This document shows positions 25,501 to 35,475 of a DNA stretch of 64,000 nt, piece by piece (position 1 is the first letter of the stretch; every line of letters starts with the position of its first letter). The notes beneath the pieces were generated by a model. It was not told where the DNA came from. It worked only from the letters and a program-made list of their open reading frames with translations, and did not search any database. This stretch comes from Meandrina meandrites (taxonomy: Eukaryota; Cnidaria; Anthozoa; Scleractinia; Meandrinidae). A program made the translations under genes and the position numbers. The stretch spans positions 35,701,856-35,765,855 of the forward strand of contig OY855907.1 of assembly GCA_963693305.1 (NCBI GenBank). The letters run 5' to 3'.

Positions 25501-28500
25501 ATAACCAAGGATTAAGAGTTATTCAAGAGTTCAATTTCTCTTGTTTCAAATGTGTTTATTGTTTATGATTTGTGAAGATTGAAGATGTAAACAGAAAACC
25601 TCAGTGAGAAGTTAAAAAACTGCAATCAAAATTCACGCCAATCCTGGATTAACTTAATCTTACTTTGAACAACCCGCTCAAGTGAAACTCCAATTTAGGT
25701 TTTGTTACTAGTAGTTTAATTACCCTTCAGATATTTTTAATGATGCCTTTCGGTCTAGAAGATCTCTATCGGCCAAGCTGGCAAAGACCAAAGGAACTCC
25801 GTTGGCGTTCACAAAGAAGTTTAAACGTTCTGAAATTTAACAGTATTTTTAGACGATGATCAAGCGAAAGCTAAACGGTACGATCGAGTTTAAAAATGGG
25901 TGAGACCGCATGTGATGTCCTTGGTATTGAAGTTCCGATCAGAATTCGGAGGCGTACATTGATAAACACGCACAAGTTTATTACTTTGTATTTGTATTGT
26001 TCACATTCAGTGTGCCATTTATGGGTTAATAATTTTGCGGTCTTACGGCGCTATAGTATCAAATCTCTAAAATTACACCCTAAACCGAAAACAGGGGCTT
26101 GGAATTGTTATTGCACGTCTTGACAAACCTTTCATTTGCTTCATCTATCAGGACAACTCGGATTAATATTAATCCGTGGATTATAATAATAATAGATTAT
26201 AATAGGGTTATTATAATCCGGTAATAGATTATCATAATCCAGTAATAGATTAAGGCACGGCAAAAAATTGGAAGGATTAGATTATTATTAATAATATCAT
26301 CCGGATTAATATTAATCTCTATTATAATCGAGATAAAATTCCCGTGAATGTTCGGATATACAGCTTTAATAACAGACACACTGCAGACATAACACAGGAC
26401 TGACGGGACATAACACTGATCACATCAGTCACATGACGATCACTTGCATTTGCTAGAGCTGGTAGATACCACGATGTTGACCCTAGAAGTGAATGAAAAG
26501 AAGCAAGCACCTCTGGGCCAGCGAATCCGTCCCGTGGGCACGTGCATGCTTTTATAAAAAGAAAGAGAAAGGGAATAACTACCAGCTGCATAGAAATAGC
26601 GACAATCCCAAAGATACGAATTGTTTCGAGGTTCGGAGCCGGCATATCACGATGGCAAAAGAGTCAAAAGAGTTCAAGAATGTATAAGATAATGATAAGC
26701 AAGCCTAAGATCTTTATATAATGCCAATCTTTGGAAGCTTTGGACAAAGATTAATCCTAGGTAGGAATAATATAAATACGTACGATTAATAGGAATCCTA
26801 TGTAGGATTAATATTAAGATTAATATTTAAGTAGGATTAATATTAATCCGATTAATATTAATCCGAGTTGTCCTGATCTATGCTGTCGGTCGCAACGTGT
26901 GACTAACTCGAAACCACCTCGTAGTGTAGTTTCAATAATGCTCTGAAATACATGTTTAGATTATGATTTGCATAATGCACGGTGAACACTTCGCAGTGAA
27001 ACACGATTTAATCATGATCAGAATAAACGTGTTTCTGTCTAGTGTGAACGCAATAGGCAACCTTAACTAAAGCCCGCCGCACACTAGCCACTTTTTGATG
27101 GTCGTGGAACAGGAGATTTTTTATCGCAGTCAAATCGTGCCAAAATTTGTCGGGCCATCAGCTTGCCATACATGTACTAGCCGATTTTCTGTCGTGCTCC
27201 TATTCGACAACCTACTTGTCAAAAATTATGCTTGCTCATGTGACTACAACAACGCTTTCTCATTGGTTAAGACGCGACCGAACCAAGACAAAATGTCTTG
27301 GTCCATCGCACACAAGCTGGCAAGGCTCGACAAGACGTTTTGAGATCTATGACTGGCAGGAATTGCCTGACAAGCCCCGATCTTGTCATAGACTTGTCTG
27401 AATTCACCGCACACTAGCCAAAAAATGAAGATTTTTTGACGGCCGACAATAATCGGCTAGTGTGCGGAGGGTTTTTAAAGTAGTCACTTACCAGGGGTGC
27501 TGTCTCGGGAGTTTTGGTTGAAATCCGGCACGTCTTTGTTATCCATTCGTTCGCCACGGCAAAAGAAGTTCTTTGCTCAAAGAAAAAGAAGCATAGGCAA
27601 ACCTGATTTGTGTAGTACGTTTTCAAATAATCATGATTTCTATTTTTCTCACTTTTTTATCTTTCAGCTGAATTTTTAGGGGTGTAATGAATCTACCTTT
27701 GGTCTAACGCTACTGTACTGTATCAGACAAAAGGACCGAGGAAGTTTGTTGAGTACTATGTTTTCGCGAGATGCAACAGTGTAAATTATACTGCGAATGA
27801 ATTTATCAAGAAAGAGAGTATTTGAGAGAGGGAGGGGAATGAGAAGAATGATCAATTAATGAGTAAAGTGATACTTCTTGTTTTCTATCTTGCGCATACA
27901 CTGTACTGAATTGAGGGCAGAGGTTTCAGTAGCGTATATCTCCAAGAAAATCCCTCCTTTTTTACCCTCTACCTGGATACTTCTAATTAACGTAGATAGA
28001 CTAAGACTTCACTAGTTGAGCTCGAGGTTTTTAGCAATTTTAGCACACTAAACTTGCGGCTGATCTGTTAAACATAGTATCGGTTAAAATTTATATCAAC
28101 GGGCCGCGCCTAGTTGACTATTCCCTCATAGAAAACTCGCGCTTGAAGTTTAATTGATAATTAGCAAAACCTAGTGACCGACTATTTAGGCAAACTCGCA
28201 GTCTCATTGGCTTCGCAACAGCGGTCTAATTTTCGACGTACTGCCCGGCGAGCGGTCGCCGGCAAGTAAAGTTTCCGAAACCACAAACCAAAACTATAAA
28301 TAAAAAACGTTTTACTGAACTTTTTGTTGAATAGATCGGTTCCTAGATTATGCTAAAACAAATTAGACGACTCGCTCTCTCGGTTTCCATCGACTGAAGT
28401 TGATAGTTGGCCGACGGAAATCGCGAACTTGCCGTAATTGTTACATAAAAATATTTGACCAGTCAGATTAAGAGGGATAGAATCTAACACTAATTTATGT

Positions 28501-31128
28501 TTTTAATCTAGTCAGTGGTTAAAATAGGGCACGGGGTATCATGCAAACGGCTCTGAGCTTAAGGAGGGGGTACACCTGAAGCCCGTTTTTCCGCCACTTA
28601 ACTTGGGTTTAATGCAAATATCTTGTTTGCGTTTCAAGCAATCTAAAGCGTCTTTTCTTATTCCACGAATCTTTTGCGGTGTTCTGTAAGTTTTTGGATG
28701 ATTGTGAGGGATATTTGGAAGGAGACATTTTTTCTCAAAGGATTATATAGGATTCGGAAAAAATAAGAAATGTTTAAGATTTAATGTGATTTTAAATTTA
28801 TAATATGATGTTAAAAATTAAAAATTATTAGATGGACACCAAAACAGTTCCCTGACAACCTGGTGGTGTTCCAAAACTAATTATCTATCCATTCTTTAAA
28901 CCTCACTCAAATTCACGCGTTTCGAGCCTAGTGGCCCTTCAAGCCGGAACTTATCCCACTTTACTTAACATGAATTGAGTGGGAATATCCCCCAGCAGTA
29001 TTTCACCGGCACCCATTTATACACCTGGGCGGAGAGAGGCACTGTGAGAGTTAAGTATCTTGTCCAAGAACACAACACAGTGACCCCGGGCAGGGCTTGA
29101 ACCTGCCGGTGGAAAGTTCGATACGGAGTGCAGCACACAAACCATTAGGCCATCGTGGTCGTCCCTGATTGTTATCTTTTATTTGTTTATTGAGTGGCTA
29201 CGGCTGGCCTGGCTGTAAATAAGGTCAGATTTATTGGAGTGGACTTAGCAAGTATTTTAAATAGTTGCCTTTTTAGAGAGCCCCTTTATCTTATTTTGGG
29301 ACAAGGTAGACACAGTAGAATTAGTTTTCAGTGCGACGTATATGCAAAAGACATTGTTTGTTTGTTTGTTTGCTTCTTTGTTTGTTTGTTTATTCCTCTA
29401 AGGCCACCAGCCAGGGCGGTCCCAAAGATGCTCGGCAACTTTTACGCGACTTTCCTGATTTCGGCCAACTTTTTCCTTTCTGAAGTCTTCTTAAAAACAT
29501 TTCATTTGGAGATTTTTCAAGAGCATGTTGCAAACAATTGCTTTTTCTCGGCTGTTAAATGATTTTCACCAAAAATAAAAATGTAGGGTTAATACGAGTC
29601 ATTCAGAGATACTTTTCACCAAATTGTAGGTCGAAAGGGTTAATATTCGGACTGTAGAATTATTTAATCGCAGACATGATTTATATAATTACAAAGCAAT
29701 GTGTGGACATCGAATGGGCACGTTACAAAGAATTGCTCATTTCTCAGCTTCTGAATGATCCACACAAGTTACAAACATGACGCTTGATAACAGTCTTATA
29801 GATATATTTTCCACCATGTTCTAGATTGATAGGTTTACTAGCCGAGCTGTAGAATTATTTAATCGTTTTAGTCACAGATCCAAACAGAGAACGTATGGGT
29901 AAGCTCATTACAGAGACGTAGAGTTAATAATACGGGTTAATAATACGGGAATACTTTTCTGCAGATTTTAGGTCAAATGGTTTAATATTCGGGCAGTAGA
30001 ATTATTTAATTGCAGACATGATTTTTATAATTACAGAGCAATGTATAGGAATCGAATGGACACGTTGCAAAGAATTGCAAATTTCTCAGCTCCTCGATGT
30101 TTTACGCAGATTCAAAATTAGAGACTTAATAAGTGACATATAAAGAGGCTCTCCGCCATGTTTCACATCGAAAGGTTAAATAGGTGTTTAACAGGTTAAT
30201 CATGATAACCAGTGATTGGGCATTCGTTTCATACCATTTTTGTAGCATCAACTGAGAAATGTTAAAGTATCGTCCCATGAAAGCAGTAAGAGCTGAAAAA
30301 GTTCTGGAAACTGATGTCAGACTCCTTAAATATTTCTTCGCAAATAGTTAAATTATATATATCTCGAATTTGTAACAAGCCTTTTTTGTGCTGTTGAATT
30401 TTGATCATTAATCATACTCGTAATTAACAAATTGTCAGTCACCCTTCTCCAGGTATGGGCAAACGAGCGGACCGAAAAATGGACAGACGGAGAGGGGAGG
30501 GAGGCACGGAGGCAGGGAGGAGGGAGGGATTTTATCTCCTCGTTTATTTTATTCACTTTAACTCTGCTCTTCAAGGATGAGTGACGATAGCTATAAGAGA
30601 ACAGTAAGAACCGTCAACTGGACAAGTGATGGAGAAAAATGTTACGTGAAGATAAAGGTCTCTGGAAGAAGATCCGTGTTCAAAGCCGAGAGTTACAGAG
30701 GAAACAAGAAAGACCTGTTTGGATACAGCACTGATATAACAAGACCGACACTAGATGATCCTGGTGCATCGGCCACTTGTCTTGAGTATAGGTGCAGTGA
30801 CGTCTTGGCCGATGGATCTTTTTCTGAAAACACATTTATTGAAATAAGGCCGATTTTGGGAGATTGCAAATTATTGAATACGGGATATGATTTCGATTTT
30901 TATCAGAGCCAGTGTCCATATTCTTTGCCACCTCAGCAAGGAGAAAATCGTTCCATATGCGATGCTCCACTGCCCTCTTATCTCTTCGAGTCTCCTGGGT
31001 TGTATAACAGCCTGTATTACCCATGGGGGACTACAGAGAGTAGCTGTAGAACGGGGGATCCAAGGCTGGGATTTCTATTTTCTGGGATGTTTTCCAGAGG
31101 CTATGCTCTACATTATAACTGTACTTGA
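118..31128 (+). CDS. CILP-like gene A, 3' part (five exons; 5' end outside window)
   Basis: Exons read as 118-429, 6488-6593, 8783-8937, 18617-20696 and 30576-31128. The first begins in phase 1, so upstream coding exons lie left of the window. The order is a carboxypeptidase-regulatory-like module, an Ig domain split over two exons, a large CILP body and a Cys-rich terminal exon ending in TGA. CILP proteins are secreted or matrix glycoproteins that vertebrates cleave at a furin site. This one has KRRRKR at 19600-19617, followed by the VFLAGT stretch expected after that site. All exons are open with consistent phases, so the gene looks functional. By analogy with gene B, the missing 5' part should encode a membrane anchor, a Ser/Thr stalk and TSP1. 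The gene is much longer than B because of transposons in its introns. Homology to CILP is strong; a role in cnidarian matrix or skeleton is inference. Confidence 0.85.
1209..1489 (+). pseudogene. non-LTR retrotransposon reverse transcriptase fragment
   Basis: The frame containing 1338 reads continuously from ATGWDGISPKNLKL through NWPNTWKMGKWIPVFKRGDK and NYRPITVLNSVDKVFE. This is the N-terminal part of a LINE-type reverse transcriptase: the A-x-G-x-D-x-I block, W-K-x-x-x-x-x-P-x-x-K-x-G-D and Y-R-P-I. The homology stops near 1490, where an unrelated repeat begins. The catalytic YxDD block is absent, so this is a truncated relic in gene A's intron. Confidence 0.8.
1592..2654. mobile_element. 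inverted-repeat DNA element, about 1.06 kb
   Basis: The left end reads CCGTCCACACTAATCCGGAT followed by AAATTTGAAAACG. The right end is its reverse complement, with CAAATTTATCC, GAATTAG and TGTGGACGG. Related GTTTTCGAAAAGC stretches recur internally near 2460-2560. No transposase is visible. I could not read an unambiguous target duplication. Confidence 0.6.
2070..2165. repeat. near-perfect hairpin inside the 1592-2654 element
   Basis: TTAGATTAT, TTTCTATGAGGTGATAGTTGAT and their reverse complements are separated by a short CGGCCTGCGGCC centre, giving arms of about 40 bp. A diverged relative of this hairpin occurs near 28090-28440. Confidence 0.7.
4199..4575. mobile_element. foldback MITE, about 375 bp
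   Basis: The left arm contains GGTTACCATAGCAAC, then ACCTTAATTTTAGCTT and a GGTGACCCC block. The right arm repeats them in reverse complement: GGGGTCACC, AAAGCTAAAATTAAGGT and GTTGCTATCGTAAC. No coding capacity. Confidence 0.65.
4742..4931. mobile_element. palindromic MITE with arms of about 80 bp
   Basis: Begins GAATAGGCCATTTCCGAGTT and ends with the reverse complement, AACTCGGAAATGGCCTATTC. The shared arm continues through AACGAGTCTACGTGCGAAACC. The loop is about 30 bp. Non-coding. Confidence 0.8.
6488..6593 (+). CDS. gene A exon: Ig domain, first half
   Basis: Acceptor CAACAG before 6488; donor GTGAAT at 6594. Phase 1 in, phase 2 out. Reads VPPFITVHPQSKTRMDGQSV then TFCCDGEGNPPPEFEW, with the Ig B-strand Cys and the C-strand Trp, whose codon is split by the intron. 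It has exactly the length of its gene B partner (46404-46509). Confidence 0.85.
7335..7587. mobile_element. MITE, about 253 bp
   Basis: Ends are GGCCTGGTTTAAACGTCGCA and the near reverse complement TGCGACGTTTAGACCAGGCC. The CATGTAAAATGC block occurs a third time at about 7390. Non-coding. Confidence 0.7.
7784..8094. mobile_element. MITE, about 311 bp, with GCGTTGACTT repeats
   Basis: Ends are TAAGCCCTGGCCAAACG and CGTTTGGCCAGGCCTTTA. The interior is rich in ACTTGCGTTG-type repeats on both strands. Two further GGCCAAACGG blocks lie inside. Non-coding. Confidence 0.65.
8783..8937 (+). CDS. gene A exon: Ig domain, second half
   Basis: Acceptor TTTCAG before 8783; donor GTAAGC at 8938. Phase 2 in, phase 1 out, 155 bases, identical in length to gene B 46852-47006. 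Reads FKDDNIIDKEIISYNNTLQL and LNGSYRCRLVNDFGSEFSD. The Y-x-C of the Ig F strand is present. Confidence 0.88.
10146..10343. mobile_element. MITE, about 198 bp
   Basis: AGGGACCTTCAGATC and its near reverse complement ATCTGAAGGTCCCT bound the element. The adjoining GTACGACTT / AAGTCGTAC blocks also pair. Non-coding. Confidence 0.65.
10429..10602. mobile_element. MITE, about 174 bp
   Basis: The left arm AATAGACCATTTTC, TTGGTATTGGACTG, AACTAGCTT pairs with AAGCTAG, CCAGTCCAATACC, GAAAATGATCTATT on the right. Non-coding. Confidence 0.65.
10688..10709. repeat. poly-G tract (22 G)
   Basis: Uninterrupted run of G. Similar C or G runs occur at 15572-15587, 22987-23012, 25332-25349, 34218-34237, 55715-55732, 55760-55778, 56211-56233 and 57523-57541. 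Exact lengths may be affected by sequencing or assembly. Confidence 0.9.
11521..11697 (+). pseudogene. THAP-domain remnant of the transposon
   Basis: From ATG at 11521 the frame reads MADNRSGSAGGNYCVVGGPS then KNNC and SMDYLHKN, stops at TAA 11644-11646, and continues in the same frame with TLRQNWSRFLLIHGKR. A Cys pair followed by a W-x-x-F-x-x-x-H block resembles the start and middle of a THAP zinc-finger domain. The in-frame stop and short length make it a dead copy. THAP assignment is by pattern only. Confidence 0.4.
12598..12813 (-). mobile_element. tRNA-derived SINE, diverged copy
   Basis: Read on the minus strand it begins GGAGACACCGTGGCCTAACG, then GGTAGCATTTGG, and ends with the GGACTAGCATTCCATCCAGG block shared with the copies at 47345-47646 and 56711-56980. 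Box A (TGGCCTAACGG) is recognisable; box B is degraded. Nested in the 11300-14889 element. Confidence 0.6.
15572..15587. repeat. poly-C tract
   Basis: Uninterrupted C run. The surrounding 14900-16080 shows no recognisable element ends or coding homology beyond belonging to the interior of the 9-kb element. Confidence 0.85.
16098..17140. mobile_element. 1.04-kb element with 9-bp target duplication and GGTCCATGGACC palindrome arrays
   Basis: The direct repeat GTTACAGAG at 16089-16097 and 17141-17149 flanks inverted ends GGACGTATACAAAACATGG. Inside each end is an array of the perfect 12-bp palindrome GGTCCATGGACC: four copies at 16112-16218 and about five at 16900-17115, plus imperfect ones. 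A 9-bp duplication is the Mutator-like (MULE) signature. No transposase is present, so this is probably non-autonomous. Confidence 0.7.
18617..20696 (+). CDS. gene A exon: CILP body with furin-type site
   Basis: Acceptor TTTTCAG before 18617, donor GTATGC at 20697, phase 1 in and 2 out, about 693 codons without a stop. In order: a Cys-rich segment with GECEPVACLKND, DPSFCCGP and CGCGKCGG; a second regulatory-like beta-sandwich; the CILP core TDPRNLSD-type block (here IDPRNLSDVL), TYGMIKLSLEDENGK and MKVHLDPEKLNLTV; the KRRRKR site at 19600-19617; then a faster-evolving C-terminal half with paired Cys. An RGD tripeptide is encoded at 20575-20583. The gene B counterpart is 47968-50026. Confidence 0.92.
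22416..22624 (+). pseudogene. frameshifted exon-like coding remnant inside the 3.1-kb element
   Basis: From ATG 22416 the frame reads MSSAASSRLKKYEPLDRRDF and YEELSVEDIKEAC. Around 22525-22545 the coding-like pattern moves to the next frame, FYKAPPGSCDILASDRSPSC then TKVEQIEGRK, ending at a possible donor GTATCT at 22625. The join suggests one indel in a formerly continuous exon. I do not recognise the family. It could be a captured host exon or part of an element-encoded protein. Confidence 0.35.
22987..23012. repeat. poly-C tract (26 C)
   Basis: Uninterrupted C run in the interior of the 3.1-kb element. Confidence 0.85.
25296..25395. mobile_element. short hairpin MITE with poly-C loop
   Basis: AGTCTGAAATGTCATCCGTC and its reverse complement GACGGATGACATTTCAGACT bracket a loop containing a run of 18 C. 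About 100 bp, non-coding. Confidence 0.75.
26149..26875. mobile_element. 727-bp inverted-repeat element with 6-bp target duplication
   Basis: ATCTAT at 26143-26148 and 26876-26881 flanks CAGGACAACTCGGATTAATA and its reverse complement. The interior near both ends is full of ATTAATATTAATCC and TTATAATCC motifs, so the subterminal regions are self-complementary. No coding capacity. Confidence 0.75.
27073..27471. mobile_element. MITE, about 399 bp
   Basis: Left end CCCGCCGCACACTAGCC and right end GGCTAGTGTGCGGAGGG are near reverse complements. An extra CCGCACACTAGCC occurs internally at about 27407. Non-coding. Confidence 0.65.
28921..29165 (-). mobile_element. tRNA-derived SINE copy
   Basis: On the minus strand the 5' part shows TGGCCTAATGG (box A) and GGTTCAAGCCCTG (box B-like), followed by the CACTGTGTTGTGTTCTTGG and CCACCCAGGTGTATAAATGG-type body (here CGCCCAGG) seen in the other copies. 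Confidence 0.65.
29357..29394. repeat. TGTT microsatellite
   Basis: Tandem TGTT units with one CTTC interruption. Confidence 0.8.
29586..30180. repeat. degenerate tandem repeat, units about 150-195 bp
   Basis: The block TGTAGAATTATTTAATCG (or close variants) recurs near 29652, 29848 and 29994. It is followed each time by related sequence with GTTACAAAGAATTGC / GTTGCAAAGAATTGC in two units. A fourth partial unit follows at about 30140. No coding signal. Confidence 0.6.
30576..31128 (+). CDS. gene A terminal exon: Cys-rich CILP C-terminus
   Basis: Acceptor TTCAAG before 30576; the first base completes an Arg codon (phase 2 in). 184 codons then TGA. Contains NWTSDGEKCYVKIKVSGRRS, SATCLEYRCSDVLADGS and PWGTTESSCRTGDPRLGFLF. 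It differs at about 25 of 183 positions from the gene B terminal exon, and the last 34 residues are identical. It is far more conserved than the preceding exon. Confidence 0.9.
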
Positions 31129-32346
31129 ATGAAGGGTGTGGGCTGGGCCAAATAAAATAGTGACAAATTTATTTTGTCAGTCTTTTATGTGCGAAACTGA
31201 AGGAGGAGTTTTGGTCGCCTGTAAGTCCCCCGATACAATTTATTTTTCATGTAAATATTTTTTAATAATCTCACCCAATTCCAAAACCTTTAGTAACCTT
31301 TCCAGCTAACAGTTGCTAAGTGTCCTATTGTAGTTCTAGAAGTCTTAGAATAGGTATAAATCTGTAATATTAACATCTACGAGTTATCGGCAATTTGTCC
31401 GATGCATTTCTGTTGAGCACACCCTGAATTAGACATAACTGTCTTCAATGATGTCTAAGTAGAAAATCAACTTATATAACTCATTGTGGATGTAAAATTT
31501 TTACAGTTCGACTACTCCAACCAAGGCCACCCAAGCAAAAATCTTTGCAAATTGATAAATGAAAATCTCGGACGTTAACAATAAAGTTTTTGACAAATAA
31601 GCGATTCAAGCAAGCTGCACACCACAGAATCAATACATTTGTGACATTTTTTATCGTTTCAACATGCAAATGCTATTGGTCAATTTGCCAACAATTTGCT
31701 TGCCGGTTAACCTCGGTAGTCGCACTGTAATTGCTTAGTATATCTGTCTAATTTAGGAGTTAAGTTGATTAGATGATCAAAACTTCAGTTGACAACCAAC
31801 TTAGGTCGACGTCGTAGGCCTTTTCCAATTTGGCAGTCAGAGGAAACTTCTGATTTTAATTTAAAATTCCTAAATTTTCTCTCCATTTGTGCATGTATTG
31901 ATATTTTTATTAATTTAGTTAGGTATTTTTAGATTTTATTTGATATTCTAGCATAGTGATTGTAAAGCGCTATGAAAGATTAGCTAAAGTAGTTGCATTC
32001 TGTATTTGTAGTTATATTGTACGCAGAACCACCTTAATAATGTAATTATATCTGTAATACCAACTCTGCTTTTGTTCTCGTTCTGTATCAATTTGTTGAT
32101 CGATACTTTAAACAGTTGTAAATTGTAGTTTTGCAACGTTGCATATTGTAAGGCACTTCTTGCAGATTGCAGAGTAAACCAGTTTTGTATGCCGGATTCG
32201 CTTAACGCAGCGTGAGTTTTTGCACCTTAACGCTCATATTGCATACGAAAAAAATCTGCGGAGGGCCTCACTGTAAAACGTTTCAGTGTAGAACAATTTT
32301 TAATAATCAAATAAAGGTACATTTGTTAACTTGAATTGGTCTGTAT
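31129..32346 (+). other. gene A 3' UTR and downstream flank
   Basis: The first 20 bases after the stop match gene B almost exactly, and homology resumes at 32143-32346 (TGCATATTGTAAGGCA block) against gene B 54976-55190. The roughly 0.85 kb at 31290-32140 has no counterpart in gene B, so it is an insertion in A or a deletion in B. Confidence 0.6.
31151..31156 (+). terminator. polyadenylation signal AATAAA of gene A
   Basis: AATAAA 23 bases after the stop. The homologous site in gene B reads AATTAAA, so it is weakened there. A second AATAAA at about 32309 corresponds to one at 55150 in gene B. Confidence 0.55.
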
Positions 32347-35300
32347 ATTTTTTTTACAGCAAACAAGATGGGTGTAAGACCGTGCATGAAAACTGCCCTC
32401 CCTTGTCCGATTTGACTGATAATACTACATTTCATGTGGTCATTCCCAGTCTTTCCTCTTCTTTCCTTTATTTTCCCAAGTTACTGGTGACAAAGAGAGG
32501 GGCATGGGGGATGGGGTAGGCTTATCAAGAAATTAAAGATCAGGATGTGCGGGGGGAGGCTAATTGGAGAGAAGGGGCTTAAAAGGGAGCGGATTCTTTT
32601 AATCGAGGGTCGGGTTGTTCAAAAGGCGATTAATACTTATCCAGGATTAACCCATGTAACGATCGTTATCTCTTAAAGGATGGGTTACTTCTTCTACTTT
32701 CTTGAATAAAATGTACATCGCCTTTCTTTTTTCACTGGTATCAAACCTCGAGTTCTTTCAGTTGTTTGATACTGTTATTTTTTCTTGTAAAAAGGGCAGG
32801 TTTGTATACGATAAACATAACTTTTTGAAAATTCCCGTTAATTCGATAACGCTTAGATTTTGTTCGCGTTGTTAAAATGCCCGGTTTTTGTTTTTGAAGG
32901 AATTGCTTTCTCTAGACATTCAGGCATCCGCTTTGTTACTGACTTTTGACTTCAATTCAAAACCAATCGCACGTATATTTAAAAGAAGTGAATAAACAAA
33001 CCAGGACTAATCTTCTTTCCTTGAGTCACTCATTTTATTGTTCTATGAAAGGTGAACCAAATTAGAAAGCTTTTACCCCATGATATCGCTGGAACCACTC
33101 AAAAAGAAAAGACAATGGGATCAAGAGAGTGCTCGATGCGACACATCATGACATTTATGTGTTTCATTGAAAGAGTGGATCAAGCAAGTTTTCATCTCCG
33201 GCATTTATGGTGGCTCTAGATAGTAATCTGCAAGTCGCTGCAATTACATTTGCATGGGCTTACTTAAGCTTCTGCCTTTGCTTGACGCATCTTTAAGTCT
33301 CTTGCATTGAGATTACTTATTGTAAACAAGAAGCGACGCCCGCTTTGTTTGGTGCCGATAGTTGACGCGGAAGTGATAAAAAGGTTTCTTTTTAACTTTT
33401 TAATTAATTTTAATAATGGTCTTGTTTGGAGTTTTTGAAGTAAGTTTCGAACTCACAAAAGAAGCAGTCAAGAGTCAATTTCGACTTTATCACATCAACC
33501 CTGTTTAAAGTGGCAGCTTCTGATCCATGTAGTTGGATTGTGAAGCGGTGCAAGACAAATTTTATGCACAGAAGAGTGACAGCGTAAAGCACTCAGTGTA
33601 AGGAAATAAAAACTCATGTTACCAATGTTCAGGTGAATCAGTGAAAGCCAAATGCAAAGATCCAACACAGAAAATAACCAACCACAAATACCATCGAAAT
33701 ATACTATTCCTATCAACGTATTTGCGAAAAATGAGTAAAGTGATTGATTACAGGTTTGCCATGCATGAGAAGGATGTTATCATTGTAATAAGTTAAAAAC
33801 AATTTACGTGTAGTCGAGCTGCTATCCGTCAACAATAAAACTCACCAATTTTTATTTTCAAGTTGTGTCAGAGATCAAGACTGCGAAATACATCTGTAAA
33901 AGATATGTTACAAATACTGATAAGGACAAAACGTACACAGTCGGCAAAATGAATTATTCTTTATTTGTGAAATTATAATAACGATATTAAAGAATAGAAT
34001 GAAACATAGGGTGGCATGAGAGGGAAAGCCAAAAGAAATTTCGAACGCGTTAGTTAATAAGGTTTACTTTTAAAATAATTTCAGAGGTTTAAACCTTAAC
34101 AATAGAAAACATTTAACTAACGCGGCTTTTTCATCATACGGTACAGTTTTAAAGAATTTTAATTCCTTAAAAATTAAAAGTTGAAAGTTAAAAGTTATGG
34201 CCGGTGCTTCAGCCCATCCCCCCCCCCCCCCCCCCCCACCACCCCCCACTTCGGGTCGTTCTTTTGAAATGATGCAATTATTAATCTTGACAAACGTAAT
34301 AAGGACGCCATTGTTGATCGGCTAGTTTAACAACCTGCATGGACTTGCCTTCGCTAGACAAGCGCTTCCTTACTGACCTTTGACATTGCTTCAGCTTAAA
34401 AACCAATACCACGGATATTAAAAAGTCAGAGTGATAAACAAACCAAAAACAGCTCTCACTTTAATTTTTGAGTCCCACTTTTTCTGATTAAACTTTGAAA
34501 GACTGGACGACAAAAATAACTGAGAGATTCAAAATAAAAGACAAAGGAGTTAGTCTGAGTATCTCTATGTGGACGCCATGACGTTCATATATGATGTTAA
34601 AAAAAGATAGAGCAAATTTTTTATATTGCATTTACAGGCGCGGATCCAAAACGGTCTTTCTTGTTTCACGTTCAACATCTTAATTGTCCGAGTCACTCAA
34701 AATACCCGGAAATGATATTTAGGAAGTCAATACCCAAAAATGTTCCGAGAGAGCATGGCCTCAGACCCCCAAAAGACTTGCGCCTTCGATGCTTGTGTTA
34801 TCGGAAAACGATCACAATTTTTCCTGGATCCGCGCATGATTCAGTAAAAGAAAATAGGCCAGTTAACTTAGTTATTACATCCGTCTAGGAAGCTTTACGT
34901 ATTCCCATGAGTCTTCCGGTCAAATGAAATTACATAGTGTACACAAGACCTGACAAAAAGGAACCGTTTTGTGTGGAGTCGGCAAATGAAGCGAAAGTTA
35001 TAGGAACAAGGAAGTTTGCTTTATAACTTAATTTAAACAAATTATTCTGTTTGGGGTTATTGCAGTACGTTTCGATTTCACAAAAGAAACAGTCAAGAGC
35101 TTATATTTCGACTTCAATACATCAACCTTGTCAACTTGCAGTTGGTGATTGACATTTTGGTGCAAGACTAATTTCACTGAATGTTCAAGTCGTGCGCATT
35201 CCTCAACAGACAAGGAAGTCAAACCTGAGGTTTACAGTATTCAAAACCTTTTGGCGAGAAAGCGTTGCTCAAAAACGCAGTTAGTTAGTCAGTCAGTAAC

Positions 35301-35467
35301 TTCCACTACCAATTGGGTGGCATTCAGTTTGAGAGGTGAGTTTAATTATTATGCTCCCCGTATTACTGGGAATTTGCGTATCGCGAAAAAAAAAACCCTT
35401 CACGGTTTAACGATTATGAAAACAGCATTTTTGAAATATTCTTTACTCATAAGCCCGCGTGAGTGCA
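32347..35467. other. intergenic region between genes A and B with a diverged tandem duplication
   Basis: Blocks near 32930-33055 and 34345-34490 are related (TTACTGAC, AAAACCAAT, AATAAACAAACC / GATAAACAAACC). Blocks near 33400-33590 and 35020-35175 are also related (TCACAAAAGAA, CAGTCAAGAG, ATTTCGACTT, ACATCAACC, GGTGCAAGAC). Together they suggest a 1.4-1.6-kb duplication just 5' of gene B. No coding homology; poly-C tract at 34218-34237. Confidence 0.5.
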
Positions 35468-35475
35468 TATATAAG
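35468..35475 (+). promoter_or_regulatory. candidate TATA box upstream of gene B
   Basis: TATATAAG lies 460 bases before the proposed start codon, with no other strong TATA match closer. It would place transcription start near 35500 and leave a 5' UTR of about 430 bases. A spliced leader exon is possible because CTTTCTATCACAG at 35902-35914 looks like an acceptor. Confidence 0.3.

Larger units (their letters stand above)
20697..30575 (+). other. gene A last intron, 9.9 kb
   Basis: It holds the 3.1-kb inverted-repeat element, a hairpin at 25296-25395, elements at 26149 and 27073, a SINE, a TGTT microsatellite and the tandem repeat at 29586-30180. 20697-21758, 24878-25290, 25400-26140 and 27472-28910 show no coding homology. 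The matching intron of gene B is 4.1 kb. Confidence 0.65.

Noticed and set aside
29194..29562. 122-codon open frame
   Set aside because: It starts at the edge of a SINE, crosses a TGTT microsatellite and matches nothing recognisable.
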